Shown: positions 22,981 to 35,345, counted from the first letter of the stretch. The stretch is DNA of 64,000 bases from Codonopsis lanceolata (GCA_013146195.2 CM028377.1:64275526-64339525), one strand, 5' to 3'. Notes: generated by a model from the letters alone, not told the origin. A program made the numbers and translations.

Positions 22981-24900
22981 TCTGAAGATGAGACAGGTCT
23001 GATGGTAACACTGATCATCAAACTTGTTCAAAGATGAGTAATGAACTGTTGGCAGATTGTAGATAATCTGTATACTAAAAAGAGGTTTGACAACGGAAAG
23101 GTTCAAGCAATACAAATATATCTTTAGAAGGTTTAAGCAGCCGTATACGAATATAAATTCAGAACAACATCATATTTAACTCTTCTTTACATGCATAGCA
23201 TATGGGTTACATGATAGATAGCTTAGGAAAATCAAAACCTTTTTAATAACAGGAAAGAGAGATCAGAGCTGAGTTTGAAGGATATGTAATATTTGCAAAT
23301 ACAACAGAGGTTTACTCACAGGAAAACATGCTTATTACATCAATTAAGACTATCTAACCTAGTAATCTACTTTATTCCTTTGTATTCCTTCCCAAGTCAA
23401 GAATTCGTCTTTCAGAGATTCTAGAACAAGTCAGGAATAAGTAGAGCCAAGTAGATTTAATATGAGAAGACAATTTTATGGGTTGCTCAAATAATCAATA
23501 TTTGAGCAACTGAGGTCTGAGCACTCGACTTCCCATAATGACCTATAATTGTACAACCAACAACCCTTGTAATGGAATATAAATCTGATGATATGAATGC
23601 AATGCAAACACACAGTTCTTCCTCTTCCTTGGATATCTTTGGAGACCTGTCTTCAACGGAATTTGGAGTGCTTGATCTCTACCAACGGATTGGATATCTG
23701 AGGTACTGTAGAGACTGAGTTCTTTGAAGGGAATCAAAGAGCTCAAATCAAGAAATGGGTTTTTTGACTCATACATTGTTTTTCATCTTTGTAGCTTTAG
23801 CAGATCACTCTTCCTCGCTTCTTACTTTTCTTCCTTGCAAATCCACATAAAGTGTTTTACAAAGGTTGAGTTTTCCACGGTGATCTTTCTCACTAGCATA
23901 AGCTAGTTCTTGTCACACTCTTTTTGAAGAAGGATTAAGATGTTTCTTTTAGATGAAGATCAATAGATCCGTTGAGACTATCTTCGAATGATCTTGTATC
24001 CGTTGGAGTGGTTTCGTCGGATAAGATTAAGTCTTATAGACTATATGATAAAGATATTATGGAAGATATCTCACTAGAAAGGTTGTCCAAAAGTCAGACC
24101 GAAGGGATGTGTCACTGTTGAGCAGGTCTGACAGAATAGTACACTAACATTTGGTTTTCAAATAAAGTAGATACATTTGAACTTGAAAACCAACTCTAGA
24201 GAGGAATATGTATTGAATAAAATCCAATTAGATCTTGCACGTCTGAGAGTTGTCAAACTGCTTCCGTAAGTTGACTTTGTAGGAGAAGCTTGAGCATTTT
24301 GTTGTTTTTGAACGCCTGTAATAATTCCACTTAAGTTTGCACGTGCAGCTCAAGACGATCGAAGGTCTGCTGGTTTTATGTTCCTCTAAAGATTTTATCT
24401 TTCAGTAGATAGGTCTGCTGGTCGACATAGTTGAGGAGGGAACAATTAACCAGTAGCAAGTCAGCTGGTATGATATCTTCAAAGAGGCTATCATTCTATA
24501 ACAAGTTTGCTGGTGCTGGTGTACTAAGAAACTGGTCTGTTGAGGTCATCGTGTAAGAGTAGGACTAACACTCAGACTCGCCTTGTTTAATACATATGCA
24601 ATGTTCAACAAGTTGCCACATTAACCGATACACAGTCATTTTAGTCACTTGTTAGAACATGTAGTAATGAGAACAAGTAAATCAAGATGTTCGGAATATG
24701 CAAATGAATAAGCATTGATTCAGCAGACATATATCAACAAGAGTCAACTTGGAGAAAATAGGTCTATATAGCTTAACTCGTAATGAAATATTCATTGATG
24801 TGTTGGAGCCTCCATAGAGCGACACATCGCTTACTCTACTTTCGCCAAGGTCCGCGTTACTGAATAGGTTTGGGGTTGGGTCATTTGATCTGGTCCGGAT
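22981..24900 (+). other. Unidentified repeat-like region, possibly a retrotransposon LTR
   Basis: The words AGGTCTG or AGGTCTGCTGG recur at about 22998, 23513, 24129, 24366 and 24413, with looser versions at 24535. A TATAAAT-like signal stands near 23577 after CCTTGTAATGG, which resembles an LTR promoter. I could not find a convincing TG...CA pair with a TSD. No protein motif is visible in either strand. Confidence 0.35.
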
Positions 24901-25189
24901 CATACCTATTCAGTAGATTTCTCTCTTATTTTTATTCATTTCTTTAATGGATAACTCGCGTTATTCTTTGATGGGTGACCCGTTTTAACAACCTAATTTT
25001 TATCATTTTTGTCTGACAAGTTTTTGCCTCACATGTTACGTGGGTCATAATTGTCCTATTTCCAAAGTAAAATTCGAGTTGGTCCCTTTTGATTTTTTTT
25101 CAATTGTTTTCATGTCATATACTTTTCCAAACTAATAAAAGACACTTTTGTTCGAAAATGTCATCCATACTCTTAATAAAATTTGATCA

Positions 25190-25460
25190 CACGCATGCTG
25201 TATTGTAATTCTAAATTGATGCATCACAATTCCAAATAGTTGTATTGTGAATCCAAATCAATACATCACAATTCATCCAATTTCTACATCGTGAATTCAA
25301 TTTGTGCTTACGATACATCGGTTTGTGCATCACAATAAATGACATATGCATTGAGATTTACTTTTGAATTCTAATTCCAAATTAATGCGTCGTAATTCCA
25401 AATAGTTGCATGGAAAATCTAAATCAATGTATCGTGATTCTAAATCAATGCATCACAATT
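25190..25460. repeat. Array of degenerate GATGCATCACAATTC words
   Basis: Versions of ATTGATGCATCACAATTC occur about eight times at irregular spacing, with variants such as TGTATCGTGATTC. The same vocabulary returns at 26370-26420 and throughout 55.2-63.8 kb, so this belongs to a dispersed family and not to a gene. Confidence 0.7.
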
Positions 25461-25589
25461 CCTTAATTTAGTACTGCAATTAATAAGGTTTCTATTAGAC
25501 ATTTTATCAAACACATATTGTGCCAATATCAAGTAATGTTGTTGTATTTTTTTGTATTCGTAATTAATAATATATAGAGTAATTCTTCT

Positions 25590-25715
25590 GTAAGACCGTC
25601 TTACATATCATAATTCGTAAGACGGAGCCTCACTAACTCACAGTTTAACCCACCAACTCACGGTGAGTCGGGTAAAGATGATCTGTCTTACAAAAAATAT
25701 CTATAAGACCGTCTT
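25590..25715. repeat. MITE-like piece with TAAGACCGTCTTA ends
   Basis: The palindrome-like word TAAGACCGTCTTA occurs at both ends (about 25591 and 25705), and CGTAAGACGG lies inside. Repetition of a palindromic terminus over about 120 bp suggests a small foldback element. No TSD could be settled. Confidence 0.5.
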
Positions 25716-25728
25716 ATCCAAGTTTTTT

Positions 25729-25731
<3 letters not shown>

Positions 25732-25760
<29 letters not shown>
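25732..25760. repeat. (TA)n microsatellite
   Basis: An uninterrupted run of about fourteen TA dinucleotides. Confidence 0.95.
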
Positions 25761-25765
<5 letters not shown>

Positions 25766-26848
25766 TAAAAGAGAATAACCGGTTGAAATAAAACTATAAA
25801 AGTGATTTGAGCACAATTATTTCTTATTTCTATCAAAAGTGGGTTTGAATATGAAATATGGTATGGACCATCTATTCATGGGACGTTTTTTTACTTGACC
25901 ATACGAAGCACCAACGCTTCCCCATTCTCTTGTTTGACCTGAACTTCTAAATTGATATGTTTATTTATTTATTTTTTTGCGTTTATAAGAAACGGTACTC
26001 TTCTAGCTGTTCTAAAATTATTGCCCTTGCAAAATTTTTTTTTGGGGTTAATGATATTATTGGTCCCTCGACTATGCGTCATTCTCAGTAATGGTCTATT
26101 AAGAATTTTTTGTTAACTTTTGATCCTACTATTATTAAATTTTGACAGAGACAGTCCTTTTGATGGATGTCGTTAGTAAAATACCGTTAAATTTCACATG
26201 TGCATTAAGTAAGGGCGAAAATAATTTTTTTCTCAAATCTAACTTATATTTCAATTTGCAATGGTGACCCTAAAGTTTTAAAGAATACTTAGAGGCCTTC
26301 TTCTCCAATTTTTTTTTTGGGAAACCCAAATTGATCCCAAACTAATTGATTTATGTAAATATGTACAATTTGATGCATCATGATAAACAAAATGGTGCAT
26401 CGCGATACACAAATTGATTCTTAGTACGCATCCGGTTCAATAATCTCAAATTCGTCTTTTTGCCCCTAAAGTCCGTTTTTTGGTTTTAAAAAATATAAAT
26501 AAACTTAAGCAGTTAAAAATTTATGAAAGGGATAGCCCGCAAGTTTCTCTTAGATTTTAGAGATAATTGCGGGCCGATATCATTTTTTGAAATTGTAACC
26601 GCTTAATGCTGGCCGGTACCATTTTTTGAAATTTAGTTATCGCTACTTTTTCATCTCTTCGCTTCTCTCACCTCTTGAATTCAATGGACCCACTTACCTT
26701 CCACTTCCTTTTGTCCGGATAATTATAAGCAGATGACGCCTTTATCATCCAAACCAACCACTATAGTCTATAGCCTTTAAATATAATAACGATTTACATT
26801 CTCTTTGATTTATTTACAATCCCGTCTATGTCTCCCCACAATTCTACC
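25761..26848. other. Intergenic DNA with element fragments, left flank of Tat element 2
   Basis: A stretch beginning ATTGGTCCCTCGACTA at about 26059 resembles the TIR of Mutator-like elements, but no opposite end was found. Around 26563-26640 two direct copies of a phrase with ATTTTTTGAAATT and GGCCGATA/GGCCGGTA occur; the same termini return at 62.5 kb. The last 200 bp include a TATA-like CTTTAAATATA near 26775 and CTAC at the Tat insertion point. Confidence 0.45.
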
Positions 26849-27640
26849 TGATGTGGCAAAAACACAGCTTGTGCCGTTCGTATGATGGATAGGATATCTG
26901 AGCTTGATCTGCTTCCTTGAACCTGATTAAGAACACGAAAGAACCTTAGTGGAAGTGCAAGACTTGGCCTCGCGAAACCATTCCAACGTGAGAGTAAGTA
27001 TCATGTGTATATGTCAAAAGAGAATTTAGCAAAGGTTCTAGGCTCAAGAAAGTATGCGTACCTTGTTTGTGGTTTATGAAGGGGTATTTATAGGCCCCCA
27101 GTGACGTAGAATTCGGGTGGGACTTCGTTTCCATAGATACCCAGTCAATCAAGGATAAAATCCCTAAATTGTAGGCATGATAGGCAGCTGGCCGCGTGAA
27201 TGCAGGAGCAGATAAGGCAAGTATCCTACTCGTATAAGGAAACTTTTAACTTGTCTTGGGGAGCAAGTTTCGGAGTTTCCTGCTCGATGCGTACCCGGTC
27301 GAGCAAGGCTCTGCCCGGCTACCTGGAGTAGACTGATTTGAGGTAAGTGTAGATCCCGGGCGTGACCCCTGGTCGGGCAGGCAAGGCCAGTGCTCGACCA
27401 GGTTTGGACGGGATGAATCAGATTCTTTGCCCGGTGTGAGTGTGATCCCTGTGCATGGCCCCTGGTCGGACAGACAAGACCTGTGCTCGGCCAGGCTTAG
27501 GTTAGAGTTGCTTTATCCATTGCTTGATGTCTTGTTACTTTGTCCGCCAGGCTGGTAAATCCCACACTAATTATGCCCGTGATTGGCACATGATGACGGC
27601 TCGTGCTTTGCTCGTGACCTGGCTTGGGCCGGGCACATCA
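26849..27640 (-). mobile_element. 3' LTR of Tat element 2
   Basis: It is 792 bp from TGATGTGGCAAAAACACAG to GGGCACATCA. Next to it at 27641 the minus strand reads GAGCTAGGGGCCAC, a fitting polypurine tract. The GGCATGGCCCCTGGTCGG-type module is repeated around 27355-27480. Confidence 0.92.
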
Positions 27641-28018
27641 GTGGCCCCTAGCTCTTTGTCTGGCAAGTATTCATGCTCAAAGCGGGGAGCGTATATGCTG
27701 GATGATGTTGTTCTGGCTACGGGCTCCAGCACTTGTGATTTTTTGAGAAAACAGTGAAGGTTTTGGAAGGCAGGTTTGTAGAAGGTTCTGGAACCCCAGT
27801 GGAATACAACTGGAGTGTGCTGAGGAAGCTTGCCATTGAGACTGCAGTGGGGCGAGTAGGTGTGAGGGCGCGTGAGCCGTCAAGATGCAACATGACTTGA
27901 TGGAGGCACGGTTTCCGAAGCGATGCATTAAATGCACGCGTGCTGAGGGAGACGCCATCTGGCCTTCCAAGCGTCGTTTCGGCCTCCGCTTTTCCCCCCA
28001 AAATCGAAAACCCTGGCC

Positions 28019-28027
28019 TATAAAAGG
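28019..28027 (+). promoter_or_regulatory. TATA box of the antisense gene
   Basis: TATAAAAGG stands about 30 bp before a pyrimidine-rich stretch (28040-28055) suitable as a start site. About 230 bp downstream is a donor-like splice site (28250) and 500 bp downstream the ATG at 28520. It points opposite to gag-pol of the host element. Confidence 0.65.
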
Positions 28028-28519
28028 CCACTCCTCTCTCCCCTTAAACCTTTTACGGTTTCTGAAGATTTGAGAAAAGATTTTTCGAGCTTTTTGACGT
28101 TCTTTCTGCAACTGCTTCGGAGGGATTCCTAGATTCTGGTGATCTTGCTTTTCAACCCCTACCGTTTGTTTGCTTCCGGCATTCCAAGCCTTCCATCGGT
28201 TCCGTTTCCACACCGGTTATTCCCTGAGAAAGCCAATCCAACTCTGACAGTAAGTTTCTTGCCCTTTTTCCTGGTTTGTTCTTCACTTTTTTGGGTTTGA
28301 TGAAGTTTTCTGGATTTATTTTCTTCATCTTTATACGTTTCTGGTAAGATCTTTAAGAGAAGAATTGACCCTTAGATAGAGATTGAGGAAAAGACCAAGT
28401 GGTCTTGCTCGTTAGGCGGGCATGGCCCCTTGGTGTACCTAGACTTAGGAACTTTCCCCATTTTGCTTATCGGTTATCCGGGCAGAACGTTGACTCTCCT
28501 TCCTCGATCTCCTTTGTAG

Positions 28520-31500
28520 ATGTCTGATATTTCAGAAAACGACCGTGAAGCCTTCAGCTATGGTGGGAGAAATGACTCACTGAGCAGTGAGAAGGCTCCC
28601 CCAGTTGATTACGAGTCGGAAGAGGGAAATGAATCCATGGCCGCACAGCTAGTCCTGGGCGCGCCCCCCCTAATAGTTGATCTGGTTGATTCCTCCAACG
28701 GGCAGGACTTTGGAGAGAAGAGTGTTACTGACGGCTATACTGGCGGGCTAGGCCTCGAACATCGGGCATCCGATGCCGAATGTATGGTTGGGCATCTACG
28801 GGCCGAGTAGGGAGAGGCGGCTGGAGAGGCTTAGAGCCTGATGAGGCAGATGACGTGCCCTTTGCCCGAGCGCTTGAAGAAAATAGGCCGCACTCAAGTG
28901 GAAGCCACACTTGAAGATTGAGCAAATGATGACGACAATATGCCCCTGGCTCGCCATATCGAAAAGATGCCCGCTCTCAAGTGGAGGCCACACTTGAGGA
29001 TGAAGTTGTTGATGAAGATGAGGAGCCGGACTGGTATGTGAATGCCGATGAGAGTCGGTATGCTGCTCACTGGGCCACGTTGGTCACGGTGGATAAGGTG
29101 ATGGCTTGGCTCATGTCCCTTGGGATAAACTCCTCTTATTATAGAGCGACCAAAATGGATGTGCCCATCGGCGTCGTGCTTTCCGCGAACAAGGAAACGA
29201 GCTCTTGTTTTTTGCCGATTTTTTCCAAGTCAGATTATGCCTTCCACTAGAGCCCTTCTTAGTGGATTTCTTGCTCGAGACCAAGGCCGTGCCTTGCAAC
29301 TTGATGCTGAATATTGTCTGAGCGATCACGGCCTTCACAGCTGCTTGCCGCTTGCTGGGCTTCGAACCAGACATGTTCTTGCTTCGCAAGTTATTTATCT
29401 TCACCCTGAGCATAGGCGGACGTATAGGAGTGAGGTCCAACTCCAATTTTTTGAGACTCTTGTCCGACGTCCCTAGGAAGGTGGAAGCCTGGGATAGGAA
29501 GTTCTTATTTATTGAATCCCGGGTTGGATGGCCATTTGTGCCTACGGCAACCGGCGAGATGAAAATCCCCAAGGTCTCCAAGTAAGACTTCAGTTCAGGG
29601 GAGATTTCCCACCTTGCTGCACTAAAGGCTGCCCTTGGGGTTGTTGAGGAGAATGAGAAGCACGTCGGCCAACAATTTCTGCTCGATTGGAAAAAGCTGG
29701 TGTGTAATCTGCGCAACCTATGCTTGGCTCGGTGTGATGCGGGCAGAAGTTCTTGGGGTGGAGCCCCTCTTAATTCATGTTCCTGAGAGACCCCATTCGT
29801 ACTGGGGTGATTTCCACAGGCAGATGTTTAGGCGCGAATGCGTAGAATGCCAACGGTTAGGCCCTGGTGCGAACTGCCGACCAGTTTACGAGGACGAGAA
29901 TGGTTGCTCGCTACCCATGAATATTTTTGACTTCTGCTTTGATTAAATTTGTCTCGTAACAGTACTGATCGTGTCTTGTCTTGTTCTAGGGATGAAGAAC
30001 TTGGCCATGTTGAAAAACAGGAAGAAGTAGGCTGACCAGTGAGCTACCGACTTGAAGGCTAACGAGCCCGCGGCCTTGCCCAAGGTGCCCTTTTGCTCGC
30101 CAGCGAAGAAAACCCCGGCCTCGAGTCCGGTTAAGAAGGTAACGGCGCCCAAATTTGTTCTCCCAACGCTGAAAGAGGCCGTTGTGGTCATTGTTGATAA
30201 GGCTGCCAAGGCCCCTGCCAACATCTCCGTGGTCCCGGCTGCCAAGGACTCCAAGGCGATGGGAAAAAGAAAGAAGAGCCCATCTCCTCCTCCTGCTCGA
30301 ACTATTCGTCCTCGTGGTTTGGGCTCTGAACTTGTCGTGTCTGCCCCCACTCAGCGGGGTGGCTACCTGGAGGCCAGCCGACTTCAAGATGCCTTCCACC
30401 ACTAGCGTTGCCCGGGCGCTTGTGAAGGAAATCTTCGGGGATGCCCCATTGCTGGGGGGTATCGATCTGTATAATCGCGGAAGCCCGAGAGGCCTGGTCG
30501 GCCAAGGCATCATTGAGCGAGCATTGCATGATGTCTTGGCCGAAGATCAGGACATCGCTAGCCATGTCTTGGTTGGGAATGTGGGTCTTTGTCTGAGAGA
30601 GGTAAAGTTGTTCGCAACCTAACATCTTTCTTCCTCTTTCATCTCTTTTTATTCTTTCCAAGTGCTAACTGCTTTGTTATTTGTTTTGCAGATTGCTTCC
30701 ACTTGCACCAACTTATATGACTGATACAATGAGGAAAAGGAAGCTCGCAAGAAGGTGGGGGCGGATTATAAGTCCCATGAGGGCCTGCTGAAAGAAAAAG
30801 TTGAGCTGGTGGCCACTCTGGCCGACCAATTGGAGACCAACGATGCGGCTACCAAAAAGAAAGAAGCCGAGTTGCTCAAGCGGAACTTGCTATTGGTCGC
30901 CCAGAACAACACTCTGGTTGTTGAAAAATCTAAGTTGGTGGGCCAGATGAAGAAAAACCAGGTCGATCTGGAGAAGGGGAATGACTCTCTGGCTGCGGTC
31001 ACCAAGCAGATGGACTCACTACAGGTGGAATGGGATGCCTTGAAGATGCAGGCCATCAAGGATGCCAACTTGGTAGCTGACCTGATGGCGAAGCTGTCTA
31101 CTGCTAGGGAGACGACAGTGGAGGATTTCAAGGGCTCCTCGGCCTTTGAAGATGCTGTGGATGCGGCCATTGTGCCCTATTTTGCGCATGGCAATAATCA
31201 TATATTGAGGATGCTCGTAAGCCATGGCGGGGTGGGGATGAAGACAATGGCCAAATGGGCTGTGCTCGACCTGTACGCCGACTCTGCCTGCCAGTTTCAT
31301 CATCTGGTTCCTTATACCAAGGACGAGCTAGAGACACTTGCTAAGGGCGATGAAGAGGCTGGGCGTGTGCCTTGGATCCCGCCTACCCCCTTGGATGAAA
31401 CACTGAAAGAGAGCGACCAGATGGAGGCGGAAGCCGCGGCCAAGGCTGCCGAAGATGAAGCTGCTTGGAAAGAGTTGAACCTTCAATACGAGATGCAATA

Positions 31501-31546
31501 CCGGGCCAGTGCTAAGGAGATTCCTCCCCCTCCAGAGCAGGCTTAG
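28520..31546 (+). pseudogene. Antisense multi-exon ORF of Tat element 2 (putative gypsy-type transposon protein)
   Basis: This gene is antisense to gag-pol, between pol and the 3' LTR, a position where Tat elements are known to carry extra ORFs. The first intron lies in the 5' UTR (28250-28519, GTAAGT to TTTGTAG) directly before the ATG. Readable parts: an acidic N-terminus (28520-28807); a domain resembling the 'putative gypsy type transposon' family (28981-29585: YAAHWATLVTVDKVMAWL, then LLGFEPDMFLLRKLFIFTLS); a Lys/Pro-rich linker (30052-30405); and a coiled-coil C-terminal part (30755-31546) ending in TAG. The intron 30602-30691 joins two frames in phase (LRE to IAS). Stops at 29319-29321 and 30722-30724 and several frameshifts make it non-functional. 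Its cellular role is unknown. Confidence 0.75.
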
Positions 31547-32140
31547 ACTAGGAATATCATTTTTAGCTTAGCTTGCGTGCCACTATTTTTGACTCATGAC
31601 TGTAATTCTTCCCATACTTATGAATAGAATCATCTTTCTGTTAGACAACTGCCTCTTTACTTGCGTTTTTGCCTGTTTGTTTAGTACTAGAATGTATGTG
31701 TATGAAATTGATCATAACAGGCATGATTCAAACAGAACTAACTTGGCATGCAAAACTCGTGCAATTTTTAACTTAAAAATAATAAGGCTAGTTAAGCAAG
31801 CATATTATTCAAGTTTAGAAGGTACGCGGGCAGACGTTCCTACCCGGATTAAGTGCTTGGGTCTAGCCAAGGCTTTGGCGGGCTGAACATGCGTATCTGC
31901 CCAATATAAGTGCTTGGTTCTGGCCAAGGCTTTAAGCAGGCATGGCCCCTATCGCCTTGGGGCAAGCATCTTGAAGACTGCCTAGTGGGCATGGCCTCAC
32001 TCTGAATGGCAACCAACAACCGGGCACGGCCCTGACCGACGTTTATATGTCGGAACGGTTGTTAGTATGTCAACTAGGTATAGAGATATACGACTAACAG
32101 TGTTGCTCGGTCAGTATAGGAATCCGAGGTAGTTAGCCGT
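31547..32140. other. 3' region of Tat element 2 with GGCATGGCCCC words
   Basis: After the antisense gene there is an AT-rich stretch and then (31820-32040) recurring variants of GGGCATGGCCCCTA and GCTTGGGTCTAGCCAAGGCT. The same vocabulary is found in the Tat LTRs. No coding sequence is visible. The TSD GCCGT of the nested solo LTR ends the stretch. Confidence 0.6.
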
Positions 32141-34077
32141 TGTAGACATCCCAATTTCGTACCCCTGGTATGTAACATGACATGCGATTTCAAGACCTGT
32201 TAAAACTTAACAAATGTCAAGTTACAGGGTTTAAAAATGCAAAAGACAAAACAGGATGCATAAAACAGTGAAATGTAGGGGCTAGAGTGTCAAAAAGGAG
32301 GCTAAAAAAAGGATCCAGGCGCCACCACCAAGCCAACTAGGCGCGATGCCCAGATCCCATGGGGTCGGCGCCCAAGCCCAATAGTGCCTTTTCGATTTGA
32401 GAATCAGCACAAGCTCTCAAGCGCGCGATACAAGCTGATGAAGCACAGAAGAAAATTGTAAATGCCGAAGGAGTCCCTCCTTCAGCCTATAAATACGAGT
32501 GCCCGACTTCAGAATTGAGGGCCGAGAATTTCTCATTCATACAGTTCAGCGTTTATTTTACTCAGTAGAGAGCGATCGTGAGATAGAGAGAGTTCCTTCC
32601 TCCTATAAAGCCTTGAAGCTCTGCCAAATCTCCTCAAAACTCAAAACCAACCGGTCAAAGTGAACCTTAGCCTTCCAGCTAGGATTCCACCCTATTTCCC
32701 CGGTCCAAAAATCCCAAAAAGAGTAGTTGCTCTGCCCGAATCCAGAGGCCAAATCCGCTAGAAGCAAGCAGTTGCTTTACCCGATTTCCGCCAGCAGCAA
32801 GCAAACAACAACAAAAACGCAAGCAGTTGCTCCGCCCATTTTACGGTTCCTGAAAGCAACTTTCGAAGCAGTTATTCTGCCCAAATCGCAGCAGTAGCAA
32901 AAGACTCCCTCTCCCAGAAGGACAGAGCGAGCGCACCTCACGCTCTTAAAGGTAAACCTTTAAGAGTTTTATATAAACATGCTATTTTCATTCCGACCCA
33001 ATGTAAAAAATATAAGCAGTTGTGCTTCCCGAATTTTTATAGAAAATAACATTAAAAAGAGCCATTATTATGACCAAATATTTTTAAATGTATTTGTAAT
33101 TATTGGAAGGAGGCGGGTGCAAGTCTGTAAATAATGTAGACACAGATATATCTGCTTTTAATGCTTTATTTCATTTGTTAGATAAATATAATAAAAGCAT
33201 ATTTTAGTCAAAAACCATTTTTGAGACCGAAAAAGCGAGTTGGGTGCCTAACACCTTCCCACCTCGTAACTTAGCCTCCGAACCCCTTTTTACAAACTCT
33301 GGTTATTTTTTGTTTTTCTTTATTTCTCCTTAAAATAAAGATGGCGACTATGTTACAACATTTTAGATCACAGTGAGGCGTGCAACATCCTTTTTTTGCA
33401 CTTTTCCGTTTTCCCCTTAACAAGGGACGATGGGAATGAAAAGGGTGATGCATTTTCTATATCTTGTTTTCCCCTAAACAAGGGAGGATGAGATACGTGG
33501 AAGCCCAATGCACTTATAGCGATCCAAAATAAGCCTAAGGTCATTGTGAGGCTCGCAACATCCTTTTTTTGCACTTTTTCGTTTTCTCCTAAACAAGGGA
33601 CGATGATGATGAAAAGGGTGATGCATTTTCTGTGTCTTGTCTTCCCCTAAACAAGGGAGGGTGAGATACGGAGAAGACCAATGCACTCATAATGACCTAA
33701 GGCAATTTTATAAAAATCCATAGTGAGGCAGGGCGTGTTCCCACACGCCTTCGCAACATCTTTTTTTTGCACTTTTCCGTTTTCTTCTAAACAAGGGAAG
33801 ATGAGACTGAAAAGGGTGATGCGTTTTCTGTATCTTATTTTCCCCTAAACAAGGGAGGGTGAGATACGGAAAAATCCAAAGCTCTTATAATGGACCAAAG
33901 CTCACTCGGTGACCGAGGCGTATTCAACGCGCTTTTTGACAACACTCTTTCTGTATTTTTAATTTCGTCTTCCCCTAAACAAGGGAGGATGGAATGGAAA
34001 GCGTGATGTCCTTCCGCATGTCGCGTTTCCCTAAAAAAGGGAGCACGGGGTTCGAGGAGAATTCTGGGGCACCCACA
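32141..34077 (+). mobile_element. Solo LTR of the Ogre-like family
   Basis: It begins TGTAGACATCCCAATTTCG and ends GGGGCACCCACA. It is homologous to the reverse complement of 38199-40243 and of 47612-53784. The flanks GCCGT (32136-32140) and GCCGC (34078-34082) agree at 4 of 5 bases. A promoter-like CCTATAAATACG stands near 32490. From 33371 to 33900 a module of about 175 bp (with ACAAGGGA and GAAAAGGGTGATGC) is repeated three times in tandem. There is no internal coding sequence, so this is a solo LTR left by LTR-LTR recombination. Confidence 0.88.
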
Positions 34078-34393
34078 GCCGCTACCTTGTGGGTACGGAC
34101 GACCCCTATCGCTTGGCGGGCATCCCAGTACGTGAATCGGGCATGACCCTATTTTGCTTACGGAGAGGGTAAGATATGTCCATATATACTCGGGTATCGT
34201 GGAAGGTTTACTGGGCACGGCCCTATCTGTTCGGCTGGCGAGCAGATTTAGCCAAGCAATCCGAAAACAATGGATAAATGACAAATAGATAACTCTAATG
34301 AACAAATATAATGAAACTTGCCTTTTATTTACAAAATGATGGTGACCCTCAACAGGGCTGAGGGTCTTGGTCGTTTGTGTATTGAGAACTGGC
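34078..34393. other. 3' region of Tat element 2 between solo LTR and integrase
   Basis: GC-richer than its surroundings, with GGGCATGACCC and GGGCACGGCCC words matching 31820-32040. This shows the solo LTR was inserted into one continuous region. No open frame of interest. Confidence 0.6.
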
Positions 34394-35345
34394 TCAATGA
34401 TAGTATTTCTTCAAGTGATTCGCATGCCAGGGATGTTTCAAGTCCTTGCCTTCTTGGTTCCGTAGTGTGTAGGTGCCCTCTCTGACTATGCCAGTAACTT
34501 GAAAAGGCCCTTCCCAGTTAGGCGATAGCTTTCTCCATTTTGTCTGATGACCCGTTACTTCAATTTTCCTGAGTACCCAGTCTCCGACCATGAATGATCT
34601 TCCTCGGACTCTTTTGTCGTGGCGAGCCTTTGCTCGCTGCTTGTAGTTGACCATCCTTAGTCGCGTATCCAACCTCTTTTCTTCGAGCAGATCAAGGTCT
34701 ATCGCACGGGCAAGCTGATTATTCTACTCACTGTAGTGGGAAACTCGATAACTAGGCAATGCCATTTCTACGGGGACCATTGCTTCAGATCCGTAAGTAA
34801 GCGCAAATGGAGTTTCCCCGGTTGGACCTCTGGACAGTGGTTCTGACCACCCACAAGGCCGATTGCAGCTCTTCTGCCCATTTCCCAGCTCGTCCTTCTA
34901 GGTTTTTTTTAAGTGCATGCAATAATTGTTTGTTCCCAGCCTCTGCTTGGCCGTTACGGCCTTGTGGGTAAGCAACGGATGATTGCCAATGCTTGACGCC
35001 TAGGCGAGCACACTTAGCTGTGAACTTGTCTGAAAATTGAGTGCCATGGTCAGAAATGATTGTCCAGGGAAGATCTACCGGCACCACACTTGGTCATGGA
35101 CAAATTTGATGACGTTTGCCTCTGAAATGGAGGCCAATGGTTTTGTTTCGATCCACTTGGTGAAGTAATCAATAGTGACAACCGCGTATTTGTACTTGTA
35201 TTGGGCTAAGGGAAAAGGACCGATAAGATCGATTCCCCACATGTCGAACGGCCAGGCTGCAACTACCGGGGTTTGCATAGTGGAGGGTAGCCTTGGTATG
35301 TCCGCGTACCGCTAACATTTGTCACACTCGTGGACATATTTCTCA
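34394..35345 (-). pseudogene. Tat element 2 integrase
   Basis: The C-terminal DNA-binding part is 34394-34672 (VGDWVLRKIEVTGHQTKW, LSPNWEGPFQVTG, WHANHLKKYYH). The core is in two pieces (34785-35087 and 35075-35278) with MWGIDLIGPFPLAQ, TIISDHGTQFS and NGQAEAGNKQLL, so all three acidic residues are present. The zinc finger CDKC...RYAD near 35305-35335 contains an in-frame TAG where element 1 has Gln. Frame breaks lie near 34700 and 35080. No chromodomain is seen, as expected for Tat. Confidence 0.9.

Noticed and set aside
22981..24900. Integrated pararetrovirus
   Set aside because: No coat protein, movement protein or RT motif in any frame. Only repeated words were seen.
26059..26210. Second Mutator-like element from the GGTCCCTCGACTA motif
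   Set aside because: Only one end is visible, and no inverted partner or 9-bp TSD was found.
29111..29716. 201-codon minus-strand frame opposite the antisense gene
   Set aside because: It would be in the gag-pol direction but shows no gag, pol or other motif. The plus-strand frame carries the recognisable domain, so this is a shadow.
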